Notes under the pieces: model-generated
What the model saw: only the letters and a program-made list of their open reading frames with translations
Databases searched by the model: none
What the model was told of the DNA's origin: nothing
Made by a program: the position numbers and the translations under genes
Assembly: GCF_900606115.1 (NCBI RefSeq)
Contig: NZ_UWPJ01000016.1
Span: 62,001 to 126,000, forward strand
DNA length: 64,000 nt
Direction of reading: 5' to 3'
Source: Pigmentiphaga humi
GTDB lineage: Bacteria > Pseudomonadota > Gammaproteobacteria > Burkholderiales > Burkholderiaceae_B
Shown here: piece by piece, positions 44,398 to 53,800 of the stretch
Layout: the number at the start of each line of letters is the position of its first letter
Numbering within the stretch: position 1 is the stretch's first letter

Positions 44398-46083
44398 ATG
44401 CCCCGACCTTCTTCTGCGCCATCCCCTCTACCCCGGCCAGGCTCCGGAGACTGGCTGCAACTCGCGGCATCGCTGCTATGGCTGGGCCAGGCGGCCGCCC
44501 TGGCGACCGCCGTGCAAGGCATGGCTGACGGCGCCTCCTTTGCCCGCGGCGCTGGCTGCGCCGCCGCAGTGCTGGCGCTCGGATTGCTGCGCGCCGCGCT
44601 CGATGCCGCCGGCGCGCGCAGCAGCTTCCGGCGCGCGAGGCGGCATCTGGGCGAACTGCGCGCCCAGGCCCTGTCCGCGCTGTCCGGCAGTTCGCCGCTC
44701 GACCCCGGCCGGCCCGCCGCCGGCGAAGCAGCAAGCGTGCTGGCCGAACAGGCCGACGCCGCCCTGCCCTACCTCTCGCGCTACCCCGCGGTCCAGTTGA
44801 AGGTGTCCATCGTCCCGCTGGCCATCGTCGCCGCAGTGCTGCCGCTGTCCTGGGTCGCCGCGCTGGTCCTGCTCGTGGCCGCCCCGCTGATCCCGGTATT
44901 CATGGCGCTGGTGGGTTGGCGGGCGCAGCGCGCCAGCCAGGAGCACCTGGCCGAGATGGGCGGCATGAATGCCTTCCTGCTCGATCGGCTGCGCGGCCTG
45001 GCAACACTGCGCGCGCTCGACGCGGTCCAGGCCACCGCCCGCCGCATCGACGACGTTGCGCAAAATCTACGAACGCGTACCATGGCTGTGCTGCGCATCG
45101 CCTTTCTGTCCTCGGCGGTGCTGGAGCTATTCTCCGCTATCGGGGTCGCCATGGTCGCCGTCTACGTGGGGTTCCATCTGCTCGGGCAAGTGCCCGTCGG
45201 CACCTGGGGCACGCCGCTTTCACTCGGGCAGGGCCTGTTCATCCTGCTGCTGGCGCCGGCATTCTTCGAACCCTTGCGTGAACTGTCCGCGGTCTGGCAC
45301 GACCGCGCCTCCGGGCAGGCGGCGCTGCAGGCCCTGGCGGCGCTGCGTGCGCCGGCCCTCTGCCTGCCCGGCACGCACGCCCGCCCGGCGTCCGGCGCTA
45401 CGGTCCATGCCGCTGCGCCGGCCATCGCGATGCACGCCGTCGATTTCCGCTATGGTCCGGAACATGCCGAAGCCCTGCGCCGGTTCGACCTGGCCGTCGC
45501 GCCCGGCGAGCACGTCGCCATCGTCGGGCCCAGCGGCGCCGGCAAGTCCACCGTGCTGGCGCTGATCGCCGGCCTGGCGCCCGCCCAGGGCGGCCGGATA
45601 TGCATAGGCGGCACCGAGCTGACCGACGACACCGCCGCGACGCTGCGCACCCGCATGGCCTGGATAGGCCAGCGCGCCCACGTTTTCGCGGGCACCCTGC
45701 GCGCCAATGTCGCGCTCGGGCGCGGCATGTCTCCGGCCGCGATCGACGCAGCGCTGCGCGCCGCCACGCTGGACCACCTCGCCGACGACCCGGCCGGCCG
45801 CTCGCTGGGCGAATCGGGCACCGGCCTGGCCGGCGGCGAGATCCTGCGCCTGGCGCTGGCGCGCGCCGCCGCCTCGCCGGACTGCGACGTCTGGCTGGCC
45901 GACGAGCCCACCGCTCATCTCGATGCCGCGACCGCGCGCGAACTCACGCGGCGCCTGCTCGCCCTGGCGGCGGGCAAGACCCTGGTCGTGGCCACCCACG
46001 ATCCCGAACTGGCCGCCTGCATGGATCGGGTCGTCCCTATCGGCGCGGGCGTCGAGGCGTGCGCGCAGGAACGGTGTGTATGA
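44398..46083 (+). CDS. cydD: Heterodimeric ABC transporter subunit CydD
   Basis: This is a 561-residue membrane-ATPase half-transporter. With CydC it is required for cytochrome bd assembly; the pair has been linked to thiol (cysteine/glutathione) export and to haem. A six-helix membrane domain (about 1-320) precedes an ATPase with Walker A GPSGAGKSTVLAL, a signature of LAGGEILRLALARA (Ser to Ala) and Walker B VWLADEPTAHLD. The start at ATG 44398 is uncertain; ATG 44374 is in frame. Its stop overlaps cydC. Confidence 0.92.
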   Translation: MPRPSSAPSPLPRPGSGDWLQLAASLLWLGQAAALATAVQGMADGASFARGAGCAAAVLALGLLRAALDAAGARSSFRRARRHLGELRAQALSALSGSSPLDPGRPAAGEAASVLAEQADAALPYLSRYPAVQLKVSIVPLAIVAAVLPLSWVAALVLLVAAPLIPVFMALVGWRAQRASQEHLAEMGGMNAFLLDRLRGLATLRALDAVQATARRIDDVAQNLRTRTMAVLRIAFLSSAVLELFSAIGVAMVAVYVGFHLLGQVPVGTWGTPLSLGQGLFILLLAPAFFEPLRELSAVWHDRASGQAALQALAALRAPALCLPGTHARPASGATVHAAAPAIAMHAVDFRYGPEHAEALRRFDLAVAPGEHVAIVGPSGAGKSTVLALIAGLAPAQGGRICIGGTELTDDTAATLRTRMAWIGQRAHVFAGTLRANVALGRGMSPAAIDAALRAATLDHLADDPAGRSLGESGTGLAGGEILRLALARAAASPDCDVWLADEPTAHLDAATARELTRRLLALAAGKTLVVATHDPELAACMDRVVPIGAGVEACAQERCV

Positions 46084-47744
46084 AGCATTCGCGCGATACC
46101 GCCGCCCTGCTCGCCGTCCTGCGGCTGTTCCTGGCCGGCCGCACGCGGCTGCTGCTGGGCGGGGCCGCCCTCGCCTGTCTTGCCACGCTGGCCGGCATGG
46201 CGCTGCTGGGCCTGGCAGGCTGGTTCCTGACCGCTACCGCGATCGCCGGCCTGGCCGCCGGCACCGCGCTGGCCTTCGACGTGTTCACGCCCGGCGCGGG
46301 CATCCGCCTGCTGGCGCTGCTGCGCACCGGCGCCCGCTACGGCGAGCGCGTCGTCAGCCACGATGCCGCGCTGGCGGTGCTGGCGGCCGTACGGCGCCCG
46401 CTGTTCCTGGGCTGGGCCAGGCCCGAGGCCGCGCGCCGTCTCGCTGCCCGGCCGGCGCGGCTGCTGCACCGGCTGACCACGGACGTCGACGCGCTCGATG
46501 CCTTGTACCTGCGCTTGCTGGTGCCGGCCGCCACCGCCCTGCTCGCGGCGCTGGCGGCCGGCGTTGCGCTCGGCTGGCATTCATGGGCCGGCGGCCTGGC
46601 GCTGACCGGCTGGCTGGCCGCGAGCGGCGCCGGCATCGTCGCCTGGACCGCCCGCCGCAGCCGCGGCGCGGCGCGCCGGCGCGCCTACGCCGCCGAGATC
46701 CTGCGCGCTCAGGCCATCGACCTGGTCACAGGCCAGGCCGACCTGGCCATGGCCGGCCGCCTGCGGGCACAACACGACACGGTACTGCGCAGCGAAGCGC
46801 GGCTGGCCCGCGCCGACGATGCGCTCAATCGCCTGGACGTGCGCGGCGGCCTGGCGCAGGGCGCGGCGTGGACCTGTGCGCTGGCCGGGGCCCTGGCCGG
46901 CTGTGCCTGGCTGGTCCAGGCCGGCGCAATGGGCGCGCCGGTCGCCGCGATGGTGCTGCTGACCGTGTTCGCCACCGGCGAATCCCTGGCGCCGCTGCGC
47001 CGCGGCGCGCTGGAGCTCGGCCGCACCCTGATCGCGGCGCGCCGGCTCGCGCCGCACCTGGCCGAACCCGCTGCCTCCGCAGCGCGTCCCGCCCGCGGCG
47101 CAATCGCCGTGGAGCGGGTCCGGCTGCTGAACGCCACCGTCTCTTTCCATATTCCCGATGGACAGCGCGTGGCCATCATCGGCGCCAGCGGCGCAGGCAA
47201 ATCCACCTTGCTCGGCCTGCTGGCCGGCGAACGCACGCCGCCCAGCGGCCGCCTCGCCGCGCCGGCCTGCTGCCTGCTGACCCAGCGCACCGAGCTGTTC
47301 CGCGACAGCGTGCGCGACAACCTGCTGCTGGCCGCGCCGGATGCGAGCGACGCGCAGCTCTGGCAGGCGCTGCACGCCGCCGGCCTGGACGATCACGTCG
47401 CCGCCCAGCCGGGCGGGCTCGACACACGGCTGGGCGAAGGCGGCCTGGGACTGTCCGGCGGCCAGGCGCGCCGCCTGGCGCTGGCCCGCCTGCTGCTGCG
47501 GCCGGTCGGCCTGTGGCTGCTGGACGAACCCACCGAAGGCCTGGACGGCGCCACCGCGCGCGACGTACTCGCCAGGCTGGACCAGCACGCCGCCGGCCGC
47601 ACGCTGGTCATCGCCACCCACATCCGGCGCGAGGCCGCGCTGGCCGACCGCCTGCTCGTGCTGCGCGACGGCGCCATTCAGGCCGACCTGCGGCGCGGCA
47701 CGCCCGCTTTCGAGCACCAATTGGATACCCTGAGAACGGACTGA
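46080..47744 (+). CDS. cydC: Heterodimeric ABC transporter subunit CydC
   Basis: This is a 554-residue partner of CydD. Membrane domain: GMALLGLAGWFLTATAIAGL, with RYGERVVSHDAALAVLAAVR. ATPase: Walker A GASGAGKSTLLGLLAG, signature LSGGQARRLALARLLL, Walker B WLLDEPTEGLD and H-loop VIATHIRREAAL. The ATG at 46080 overlaps the cydD stop by four bases, so both halves are made together. It lies 16 bases before cydA, which makes one cydDCABX transcript likely. Confidence 0.93.
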   Translation: MKHSRDTAALLAVLRLFLAGRTRLLLGGAALACLATLAGMALLGLAGWFLTATAIAGLAAGTALAFDVFTPGAGIRLLALLRTGARYGERVVSHDAALAVLAAVRRPLFLGWARPEAARRLAARPARLLHRLTTDVDALDALYLRLLVPAATALLAALAAGVALGWHSWAGGLALTGWLAASGAGIVAWTARRSRGAARRRAYAAEILRAQAIDLVTGQADLAMAGRLRAQHDTVLRSEARLARADDALNRLDVRGGLAQGAAWTCALAGALAGCAWLVQAGAMGAPVAAMVLLTVFATGESLAPLRRGALELGRTLIAARRLAPHLAEPAASAARPARGAIAVERVRLLNATVSFHIPDGQRVAIIGASGAGKSTLLGLLAGERTPPSGRLAAPACCLLTQRTELFRDSVRDNLLLAAPDASDAQLWQALHAAGLDDHVAAQPGGLDTRLGEGGLGLSGGQARRLALARLLLRPVGLWLLDEPTEGLDGATARDVLARLDQHAAGRTLVIATHIRREAALADRLLVLRDGAIQADLRRGTPAFEHQLDTLRTD

Positions 47745-47760
47745 GGAGAAGAGGCCGCCT

Positions 47761-49359
47761 ATGGATCTGGACATCGTCTCGCTATCGCGCCTGCAATTCG
47801 CGCTGACCGCGCTGTACCACTTTTTATTCGTGCCGCTGACCCTGGGCCTGTCCGTGCTCATCGCGATCATGGAAACGGTCTACGTCATGAGCGGCCGCAA
47901 GATATGGCGCCAGATGACCAAGTTCTGGGGCACGCTGTTCGGCATCAACTTCGTGCTGGGCGTGGCCACCGGACTGGTGATGGAATTCCAGTTCGGCATG
48001 AACTGGAGCTACTACAGCCACTACGTGGGCGACATCTTCGGCGCGCCGCTGGCCCTGGAAGGCCTGATGGCATTCTTCCTGGAAGCCACCTTCGTCGGCC
48101 TGTTCTTCTTCGGCTGGAACCGGCTGTCCCGCATCGGCCACCTGGTGGCCACCTGGTGCGTGGCGCTGGGCTCGAATTTCTCGGCGCTGTGGATCCTGAT
48201 CGCCAACGGCTGGATGCAGAACCCGGTCGGCTCGGCCTTCAACCCCGAGACCATGCGCATGGAAATCACCGATTTCTTCGCGGTGATCACCAACCCGGTC
48301 GCCCAGGCCAAGTTCGTCCACACCGTGTCGGCCGGCTACGTGACCGCCTCGATCTTCGTACTGGGCGTATCGGCCTGGTACGTGCTCAAAGGCCGCCACC
48401 TCGACGTGGCCAAGCGCTCGATGACCGTTGCGGCCTCGTTCGGCCTGGCCTCGGCGCTGTCGGTGGTCGTGCTGGGCGATGAAAGCGGCTATCTCTCGAC
48501 CGAGCACCAGAAGATGAAGCTGGCCGCCATCGAAGGCATGTGGCACACCGAGCCGGCGCCGGCGGCCTTCACCGTCATCGGCCTGCCCGACCAGCAGGCC
48601 CGCAAGACCCACTACGCGATCCACGTCCCGGCCGTCATGGGGCTGATCGGCACCCGCTCGCTCACCACCGAGATCCCCGGCATCACCGAACTGGTCGAAC
48701 GCGCCAAGGAGCGCATCGAGAGCGGCATCGTCGCCTTCGACGCGCTGCAGCGCATCCGCGCGGCCGGCAGTTCCGGCGCCATCGCGCCGGCCGACCGCGC
48801 CGCTTTCGAGGACCACGGCCGCGACCTGGGCTACGCCCTGCTGCTCAAGCGCTACCTGGACGATCCGCGCCAGGCCACCCGGGCGCAGATCGACCAGGCC
48901 GCCTGGGATACCGTGCCCATGGTGATGCCGCTGTTCTGGTCCTTCCGCATCATGGTCGGCCTGGGCTTCTTCTTCATCCTGCTGACGGCCACCTTCTTCG
49001 TCCTGTCGGCGCGGCGCCGGCTGGACGCGCACCGCTGGCTGCTCAAGGTCGCGGTCTACTCCATTCCGCTGCCCTGGGTGGCCGTCGAGATGGGCTGGTT
49101 CGTGGCCGAGTTCGGCCGCCAGCCCTGGGCCATCGAAGGCGTGCTGCCCACCGCCGCCGCGGTGTCCAGCCTCGGCGTCGGCACCGTGCTGACGACCATC
49201 GTCGGCTTCGCGGCGCTCTACACCGTCCTGATCATCGTCGAGATGAAGCTGATGCTGCGGGCCATCCGCAAGGGCGTCGAACCCGATCCGGATCCCGAAG
49301 TCCTGCTGGTCGCACCGCACCTGTCCCAACACCTGAACGCCCAGGAGCAGCCGCAATGA
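47761..49359 (+). CDS. cydA: Cytochrome bd ubiquinol oxidase subunit I
   Basis: This is a 532-residue inner-membrane subunit with haems b558, b595 and d. Visible ligands are His19 in TALYHFLFVPLTLG, the second b558 His in KFVHTVSAGYV and the Met in PLFWSFRIMVG. The long periplasmic Q-loop (with GLPDQQARKTHYAIHVP) is of the E. coli-like L type. GRQPWAIEG is also conserved. The start is standard, and the stop overlaps cydB (ATGA). It reduces oxygen at very low concentration and resists nitrosative stress in relatives. Confidence 0.96.
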   Translation: MDLDIVSLSRLQFALTALYHFLFVPLTLGLSVLIAIMETVYVMSGRKIWRQMTKFWGTLFGINFVLGVATGLVMEFQFGMNWSYYSHYVGDIFGAPLALEGLMAFFLEATFVGLFFFGWNRLSRIGHLVATWCVALGSNFSALWILIANGWMQNPVGSAFNPETMRMEITDFFAVITNPVAQAKFVHTVSAGYVTASIFVLGVSAWYVLKGRHLDVAKRSMTVAASFGLASALSVVVLGDESGYLSTEHQKMKLAAIEGMWHTEPAPAAFTVIGLPDQQARKTHYAIHVPAVMGLIGTRSLTTEIPGITELVERAKERIESGIVAFDALQRIRAAGSSGAIAPADRAAFEDHGRDLGYALLLKRYLDDPRQATRAQIDQAAWDTVPMVMPLFWSFRIMVGLGFFFILLTATFFVLSARRRLDAHRWLLKVAVYSIPLPWVAVEMGWFVAEFGRQPWAIEGVLPTAAAVSSLGVGTVLTTIVGFAALYTVLIIVEMKLMLRAIRKGVEPDPDPEVLLVAPHLSQHLNAQEQPQ

Positions 49360-50510
49360 TTCTCCACACTCTCATCGACTACGACGTCCTGCGCGTCATC
49401 TGGTGGGCATTGCTGGGCTTCCTGCTGCTCGCCTTCGCCCTGACCGACGGCTTCGACCTGGGCAGCGGCATGCTGCTGCCTTTCGTCGCCCGCACCGACC
49501 TCGAACGGCGCGTCGTCATCAACACCGTGGGCCCCGTGTGGGAAGGCAACCAGGTCTGGCTGATCCTCGGCGGCGGCGCGATCTTCGCCGCCTGGCCGCC
49601 GCTGTACGCGGTGTCGTTCTCGGGCTTCTACCTGGCCATGTTCGCCATCCTGTTCGCGCTCATCCTGCGGCCGGTCGGCTTCAAGTACCGCAGCAAGCGC
49701 GAGGATCCGCGCTGGCGCGCGAGCTGGGACTGGGCCTTGTTCGTCGGCGGCTTCGTCCCCTCGCTGATCTTCGGGGTGGCGATGGGCAACGTACTGCTGG
49801 GCGTGCCGTTCCGCCTGAACGACGACCTGCGCATTTTCTACGACGGCAGCTTCCTCGGCCTGCTGTCGCCGTTCGCGCTGCTGTGCGGCCTGGTTTCGGT
49901 CGCGATGCTGACGATGCAGGGCGCCTGCTGGCTGGTCATGAAGACGCGCGGCCCGGTGGCCGAGCGCGCCCGCGCCTACGGCAGCGTCGCCGCGCTGGCG
50001 ACGCTGGTGCTGTTCGCGCTGGGCGGCGTGGCGCTGTCGGCCTGGGTCGACGGCTACCGCATCACCAGCATTATCGACACCCTCGCCACGTCCAACCCGC
50101 TGCGCAAGACCGCCGAGCTCGCCCCCGGCGCCTGGTTCGACAACTACCACGCGCACCCATGGCTGATGGCCGCGCCCGCCGCCGGGCTGGCCGGCGCGGC
50201 GCTGGCGCTGGCGCTGCTGCGCCTGCGCAGGGAAGTCGGCGCGCTGCTGGCCAGTTCGCTGAGCATCGCCGGCATCGTCGTCGCGGTGGGCGTCAGCATC
50301 TTCCCGTTCCTGCTGCCCTCGTCCGCCGATCCGCGCGCCAGCCTGACGGTCTGGGACGCCTCTTCCAGCCACATGACGCTGTTCATCATGCTGGTCTCGG
50401 TCGTGATCTTCGTGCCCATCATCGTCCTCTACACCGCGTGGGTCTACCGGGTCCTGTGGGGCAAGGTGGACGAGAAATCGGTGGAAGACCCGCACAACCA
50501 CGCCTATTGA
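49356..50510 (+). CDS. cydB: Cytochrome bd ubiquinol oxidase subunit II
   Basis: This is a 384-residue structural membrane subunit of cytochrome bd without haem. Characteristic segments are VIWWALLGFLLLAFALTDGF, NTVGPVWEGNQVWLILGGGA, FRSKREDP-type loop (here KYRSKREDPRWR) and the C-terminal DASSSHMTLFIML. It overlaps cydA by four bases and is followed after 21 bases by cydX. Confidence 0.96.
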   Translation: MILHTLIDYDVLRVIWWALLGFLLLAFALTDGFDLGSGMLLPFVARTDLERRVVINTVGPVWEGNQVWLILGGGAIFAAWPPLYAVSFSGFYLAMFAILFALILRPVGFKYRSKREDPRWRASWDWALFVGGFVPSLIFGVAMGNVLLGVPFRLNDDLRIFYDGSFLGLLSPFALLCGLVSVAMLTMQGACWLVMKTRGPVAERARAYGSVAALATLVLFALGGVALSAWVDGYRITSIIDTLATSNPLRKTAELAPGAWFDNYHAHPWLMAAPAAGLAGAALALALLRLRREVGALLASSLSIAGIVVAVGVSIFPFLLPSSADPRASLTVWDASSSHMTLFIMLVSVVIFVPIIVLYTAWVYRVLWGKVDEKSVEDPHNHAY

Positions 50511-50531
50511 CGCCAAAACGGAGCAACGAGC

Positions 50532-50651
50532 ATGTGGTACTTTTCCTGGATACTGGGGCTGGGCCTCGCGGCCACCTTCGCGGTCCTGAACGCCATGTGG
50601 TACGAACTGGTGCAGGACGACAACGACAAGCGCGACGCCTCGCCCCGCTGA
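50532..50651 (+). CDS. cydX: CydX small subunit of cytochrome bd
   Basis: This is a 39-residue single-helix protein. It begins MWYFSWILGLGLAATFAVLN and contains the family AMWYEL block and an acidic/basic tail DDNDKRDASPR. CydX (YbgT) stabilises the haems and is needed for full oxidase activity. A GGAGCAACG site lies just upstream. Its length and position after cydB are exactly as in other Proteobacteria. Confidence 0.92.
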   Translation: MWYFSWILGLGLAATFAVLNAMWYELVQDDNDKRDASPR

Positions 50652-50691
50652 CACCGCGCCCGCGCAGGCGGGCGCCGCAAGGACGCGCTGC

Positions 50692-51297
50692 ATGAAAACC
50701 TGGGACGAACGCTACGCCCAGCCCGGCTACAAATACGGTACCGCCCCCAACCGCTTTCTCACCGAACAGGAATCGCGGCTGGCCGCGGGCAGCCGGATAC
50801 TGCTGCCGGGCGACGGCGAAGGCCGCAACAGCGTCTGGCTGGCCGGGCGCGGCCACCAGGTGCTGGCGGTGGACAATGCCCGAACCGGGCTGGACAAGGC
50901 CCTGGCGCTGGCGGCCGCCCAGGGGGCGACGATCACCACGCTGAACGCCGACCTGGCCGACTGGTGTCCACCCACCGGCACCTGCGCGGCCGTGGCGCTC
51001 ATCTACGTCCATCTGCCCAGCGCATTCCGGGCGGCCGCCCATCGCCGCCTGGCCCGCGCGCTGGCGCCGCGCGGCTGGCTCATCCTCGAATGCTTCCATC
51101 CGCGCCAGATAGGCTACGGCAGCGGCGGCCCGCGCGACCCGGACATGCTCAACGATCTGGCCACGCTGCGCGGCGATTTTGCGCCGGTGCTGGAAGAGGT
51201 CGTGGGCTGGGAAGGAGAACTAACGCTGGACGAAGGCGACGGCCACCGCGGGCCGGCCTTCGTCACCCGCTACGTAGGCCGGATGCCGGCCTCGTGA
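50692..51297 (+). CDS. SAM-dependent methyltransferase (TehB-like)
   Basis: This is a 201-residue class I methyltransferase. The N-terminal WDERYAQPGYKYGTAPNRFL is typical of TehB-like enzymes; the SAM loop is LLPGDGEGRNSVWLAGRGH with the acidic VLAVDNA after it. Such proteins are often tied to tellurite or thiol/selenium detoxification. It lies 40 bases after cydX in the same direction and may be read with the cyd operon. The substrate is unknown. Confidence 0.85.
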   Translation: MKTWDERYAQPGYKYGTAPNRFLTEQESRLAAGSRILLPGDGEGRNSVWLAGRGHQVLAVDNARTGLDKALALAAAQGATITTLNADLADWCPPTGTCAAVALIYVHLPSAFRAAAHRRLARALAPRGWLILECFHPRQIGYGSGGPRDPDMLNDLATLRGDFAPVLEEVVGWEGELTLDEGDGHRGPAFVTRYVGRMPAS

Positions 51298-51323
51298 AGG
51301 GCGCTGCCGCAGCGGCATATCCG

Positions 51324-51339
51324 CTATAGTTGTCGCAAC
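51324..51339 (+). promoter_or_regulatory. -10 hexamer and small palindrome before gntR
   Basis: A TATAGT -10-like hexamer (51324-51329) is overlapped by GTTG-TCG-CAAC (51329-51339), about 20-36 bases before the GntR start. The palindrome could be an autoregulatory site. Confidence 0.35.
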
Positions 51340-51359
51340 GAGCCCGGCTGCCAGCCCGT

Positions 51360-52088
51360 ATGCACCCGCCCACATCTTCCCCGCCCGCCACACCGGCGAT
51401 CTCGCCCGATATCTTTTCGCTGTCCGACCTTGCCTCGCGCGCACCGTCCGTGCAGCAGGCCTATGCCCACGTGCGCGACGGCATCATGTCGGGCAAATTC
51501 CCCGAAGGCGCGCGCGTAACGGAGAAAGAAGTCTCGGAGGCGCTCGGGCTGTCGCGCACACCGGTGCGCGAAGGGCTGCGGCTGCTGGTGGCCGACGGGT
51601 TCCTGGTGCTGCGCCCCAATGCCGGCGCTACCGTGCGGGCCTGGTCCGACCAGGAAATCCGCGATCTCTACGCGGCCCGCATACTGATCGAGTCGGAACT
51701 GGCCGCGCTCGCGGCGACGCGGATGAGCGCGGACACGCTGGCCGAACTGCGCGAGATCGAAGATGAAATGGAATCACGCGGGCCCGACACCAGCGCCGCC
51801 AACCTGGACCGGATCAGCGCCCTGAACCGGACCTTCCACGCACGGATCTACGATTCCGCCGGCAATGCGCGGCTGCGCACCATGCGCGCCAAGGCGGTCG
51901 ACATCAAGATCATCCTGCGCACCCGGCGCAGCTACGACCGCGACCGCCTGGCGCGCACGTTCCAGCATCACCGCGAACTGATCGACGCATTCACCGCGCG
52001 CGATCCGGAATGGGCGCGCGCCGCCATGCACTGCCACTTGCGGTCGGCGCAGTTCGCGCTGCTCGAACGCCAGGAACACGGCGGCTGA
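51360..52088 (+). CDS. GntR family regulator (FCD/FadR-type)
   Basis: This is a 242-residue GntR regulator. The winged helix is at about 32-95 (VQQAYAHVRDGIMSGKFPEG, then TEKEVSEALGLSRTPVREGL). The all-helical FCD effector domain (about 100-235) has the metal/acid-binding His positions in ALNRTFHARIYD, FQHHRELIDAF and HCHLRSAQF. FCD regulators sense small carboxylates. It converges on the maleate-isomerase-like gene and probably acts on the TTGT-type sites at 55006 and 55205. No clear ribosome site precedes ATG 51360. Confidence 0.88.
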   Translation: MHPPTSSPPATPAISPDIFSLSDLASRAPSVQQAYAHVRDGIMSGKFPEGARVTEKEVSEALGLSRTPVREGLRLLVADGFLVLRPNAGATVRAWSDQEIRDLYAARILIESELAALAATRMSADTLAELREIEDEMESRGPDTSAANLDRISALNRTFHARIYDSAGNARLRTMRAKAVDIKIILRTRRSYDRDRLARTFQHHRELIDAFTARDPEWARAAMHCHLRSAQFALLERQEHGG

Positions 52089-52127
52089 GGCGGACGACCG
52101 CGCCGCCCGCAGCTCGGCGCCCTGCGG

Positions 52128-52868
52128 TCAATGATGCGACAGCAGCCGGCCCAGCCCCTGTATCTTGTCGTGGATGCCGACCTGGCGCAGTGCGTGCCAG
52201 TACGTCGCGGCGTTGATCGCGACTACCGGCTTGTCCAGGTACAGTTCGGCCGCGGCGGCCAGCCTCACCATCGACAGATTGGTGCCCACCTGCACGATGG
52301 CCTCGACGTCGTCGCCGTCCAGTTCCCTGATCGCGTCGCGGCACATCCTGTCGGTGGTGTGCGCGATCTGGACCGGGCTCGGACGGCGCAGGCAGACATC
52401 GCGCACGACCGTGAATCCGCAGTCCTCGAAAAACCGCCGCACCTCGGCATTGGCCACCGGGAAGTACGGCGAGAGAAAGGCGATCCTGCGCACGCCGTAG
52501 GCGTTCAGGGCGGCCTCCAGCGCGAAGGAACCGCAGGTCACGCCCACGCCGACGCGCTGGCGGATGCGCTCGAGATAAGCCTGCGCGCCCTGCTTGCCGT
52601 TCCAGAAGGTCACGGCCGACATGCCCATGACCAGGTATTGCATCTCGCAGGTCTTGAGCACGTCGGCGGCGTCCATGGTGTTGCTCGAAATGGCGTCCAC
52701 CATGCGCATGAAGCCCTCGTTGTCGTCCACCGCCATGTCGGGGATCACGATGCGGCTGTAGTGGTTGGTGACGCCCACCGGCCGCATGTCGTCGAAATCG
52801 GGTTGCACGATCGTATTGGTCGACGGTCCCAACACGCCGAATTTCATGCGGTAACCCAGATGATCCAT
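52128..52868 (-). CDS. Maleate isomerase/arylmalonate decarboxylase-like protein
   Basis: This is a 246-residue protein of the Asp/Glu racemase superfamily, arylmalonate decarboxylase/maleate isomerase branch. Segments: LGPSTNTIVQPDFDDM, LVMGMSAVTFWNG, VTCGSFALEAALNAYGVRRI and IVQVGTNLSMVRLAAAAELY. The two active-site Cys of proven maleate isomerases are not seen at the expected places (MGMSA instead of a Cys-containing turn; VGTNLS instead of S-C-T-N-L). It may act by a different mechanism or on another substrate. It is the third gene of a catabolic operon, 32 bases after the lyase. Confidence 0.75.
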   Translation of the reverse strand: MDHLGYRMKFGVLGPSTNTIVQPDFDDMRPVGVTNHYSRIVIPDMAVDDNEGFMRMVDAISSNTMDAADVLKTCEMQYLVMGMSAVTFWNGKQGAQAYLERIRQRVGVGVTCGSFALEAALNAYGVRRIAFLSPYFPVANAEVRRFFEDCGFTVVRDVCLRRPSPVQIAHTTDRMCRDAIRELDGDDVEAIVQVGTNLSMVRLAAAAELYLDKPVVAINAATYWHALRQVGIHDKIQGLGRLLSHH

Positions 52869-52900
52869 GATTGCATCCTCAAGAAAGAAGGCCGTCCACG

Positions 52901-53800
52901 CTATTGCCCGTCGTCCAGGCCGCGATAGCGCGCGTCGAACTGTTCCACCCACTCGAATCCCATCAACTGCGAAAACGCCGCGAACGGATAGAACGGACCA
53001 GTGGGCAGTTCGCGCCGCGACAGCGCCTGATAGGCATCGCTGCCGGCCTGCGCCGCCGCCAGCAGGGCGGCGGTCGGATAGATCGCCAGCCTGGCTCCCA
53101 GTTGCTGCAGCACATCCGGCGCGATGACCGGCGTGCGTCCTCCATGGGCCATGTTGAACATCGTCGGAGTCGGCACCTGCCGGGCGATGAGGCCGATTTC
53201 CTCCACCGACTCCGGCCCCTCGACGAACACCACGTCCGCTCCGGCGCGGGCGTATCGCTCGGCGCGGCGCAAGGCTTCGTCCAGCCCGAGATCGGTACGG
53301 GCGTCGGTGCGCGCGATGATGACCGTGGCGTCGTCTTCGCGGGCGTCCAGGGCGACGCGTATGCGCGCCTCCATCTCGGCCGCGCCGACCACCTTGCGGC
53401 CGCGCATATGCCCGCAACGCTTGGGGTAGACCTGGTCCTCGAGCTGGATGGCAGACGCCCCCGCGCGCTCGTAGCTGCGCACGGTGTGCATCACATTCAG
53501 CAGTCCGCCATAGCCCGTATCGGCATCGCAGATGAGCGCTGACTCCGTGACCAATGCCATTTGCCTCACCCGGTCCGCCATGTCGGTGCCGTTGGCCAGC
53601 CCGGCGTCGGGCAGGCCGAGATAGGACGCGACCAGGCCATAGCCGGTCAGGAACAGAATGTCGAAGCCGGCCCGTTCGGCCAGTTTGGCGGACACCATGT
53701 CGAACACGCCGGGAGCGACCACCGTCGCCGGCCCGGCAAGCGCTTCGCGCAGGCGCCGGCGCCGCGCCGACGCCGGCGTCGAGGAATAGCCGTTGTTCAC
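52901..53800 (-). CDS. Isocitrate lyase/PEP mutase family lyase
   Basis: This is a 299-residue TIM-barrel enzyme of the ICL/PEP-mutase superfamily. Metal site: ICDADTGYGG. Gate loop with catalytic Cys: YPKRCGHMRGRKV, which favours a C-C lyase (methylisocitrate, dimethylmalate or similar 2-hydroxy acid) over a phosphonomutase. ARTDARTDLGLDEALRRAERY and VFVEGPES are also typical. The GTG at 53800 overlaps the monooxygenase stop (GTGA), so translation is coupled. The substrate is unknown. Confidence 0.87.
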   Translation of the reverse strand: MNNGYSSTPASARRRRLREALAGPATVVAPGVFDMVSAKLAERAGFDILFLTGYGLVASYLGLPDAGLANGTDMADRVRQMALVTESALICDADTGYGGLLNVMHTVRSYERAGASAIQLEDQVYPKRCGHMRGRKVVGAAEMEARIRVALDAREDDATVIIARTDARTDLGLDEALRRAERYARAGADVVFVEGPESVEEIGLIARQVPTPTMFNMAHGGRTPVIAPDVLQQLGARLAIYPTAALLAAAQAGSDAYQALSRRELPTGPFYPFAAFSQLMGFEWVEQFDARYRGLDDGQ

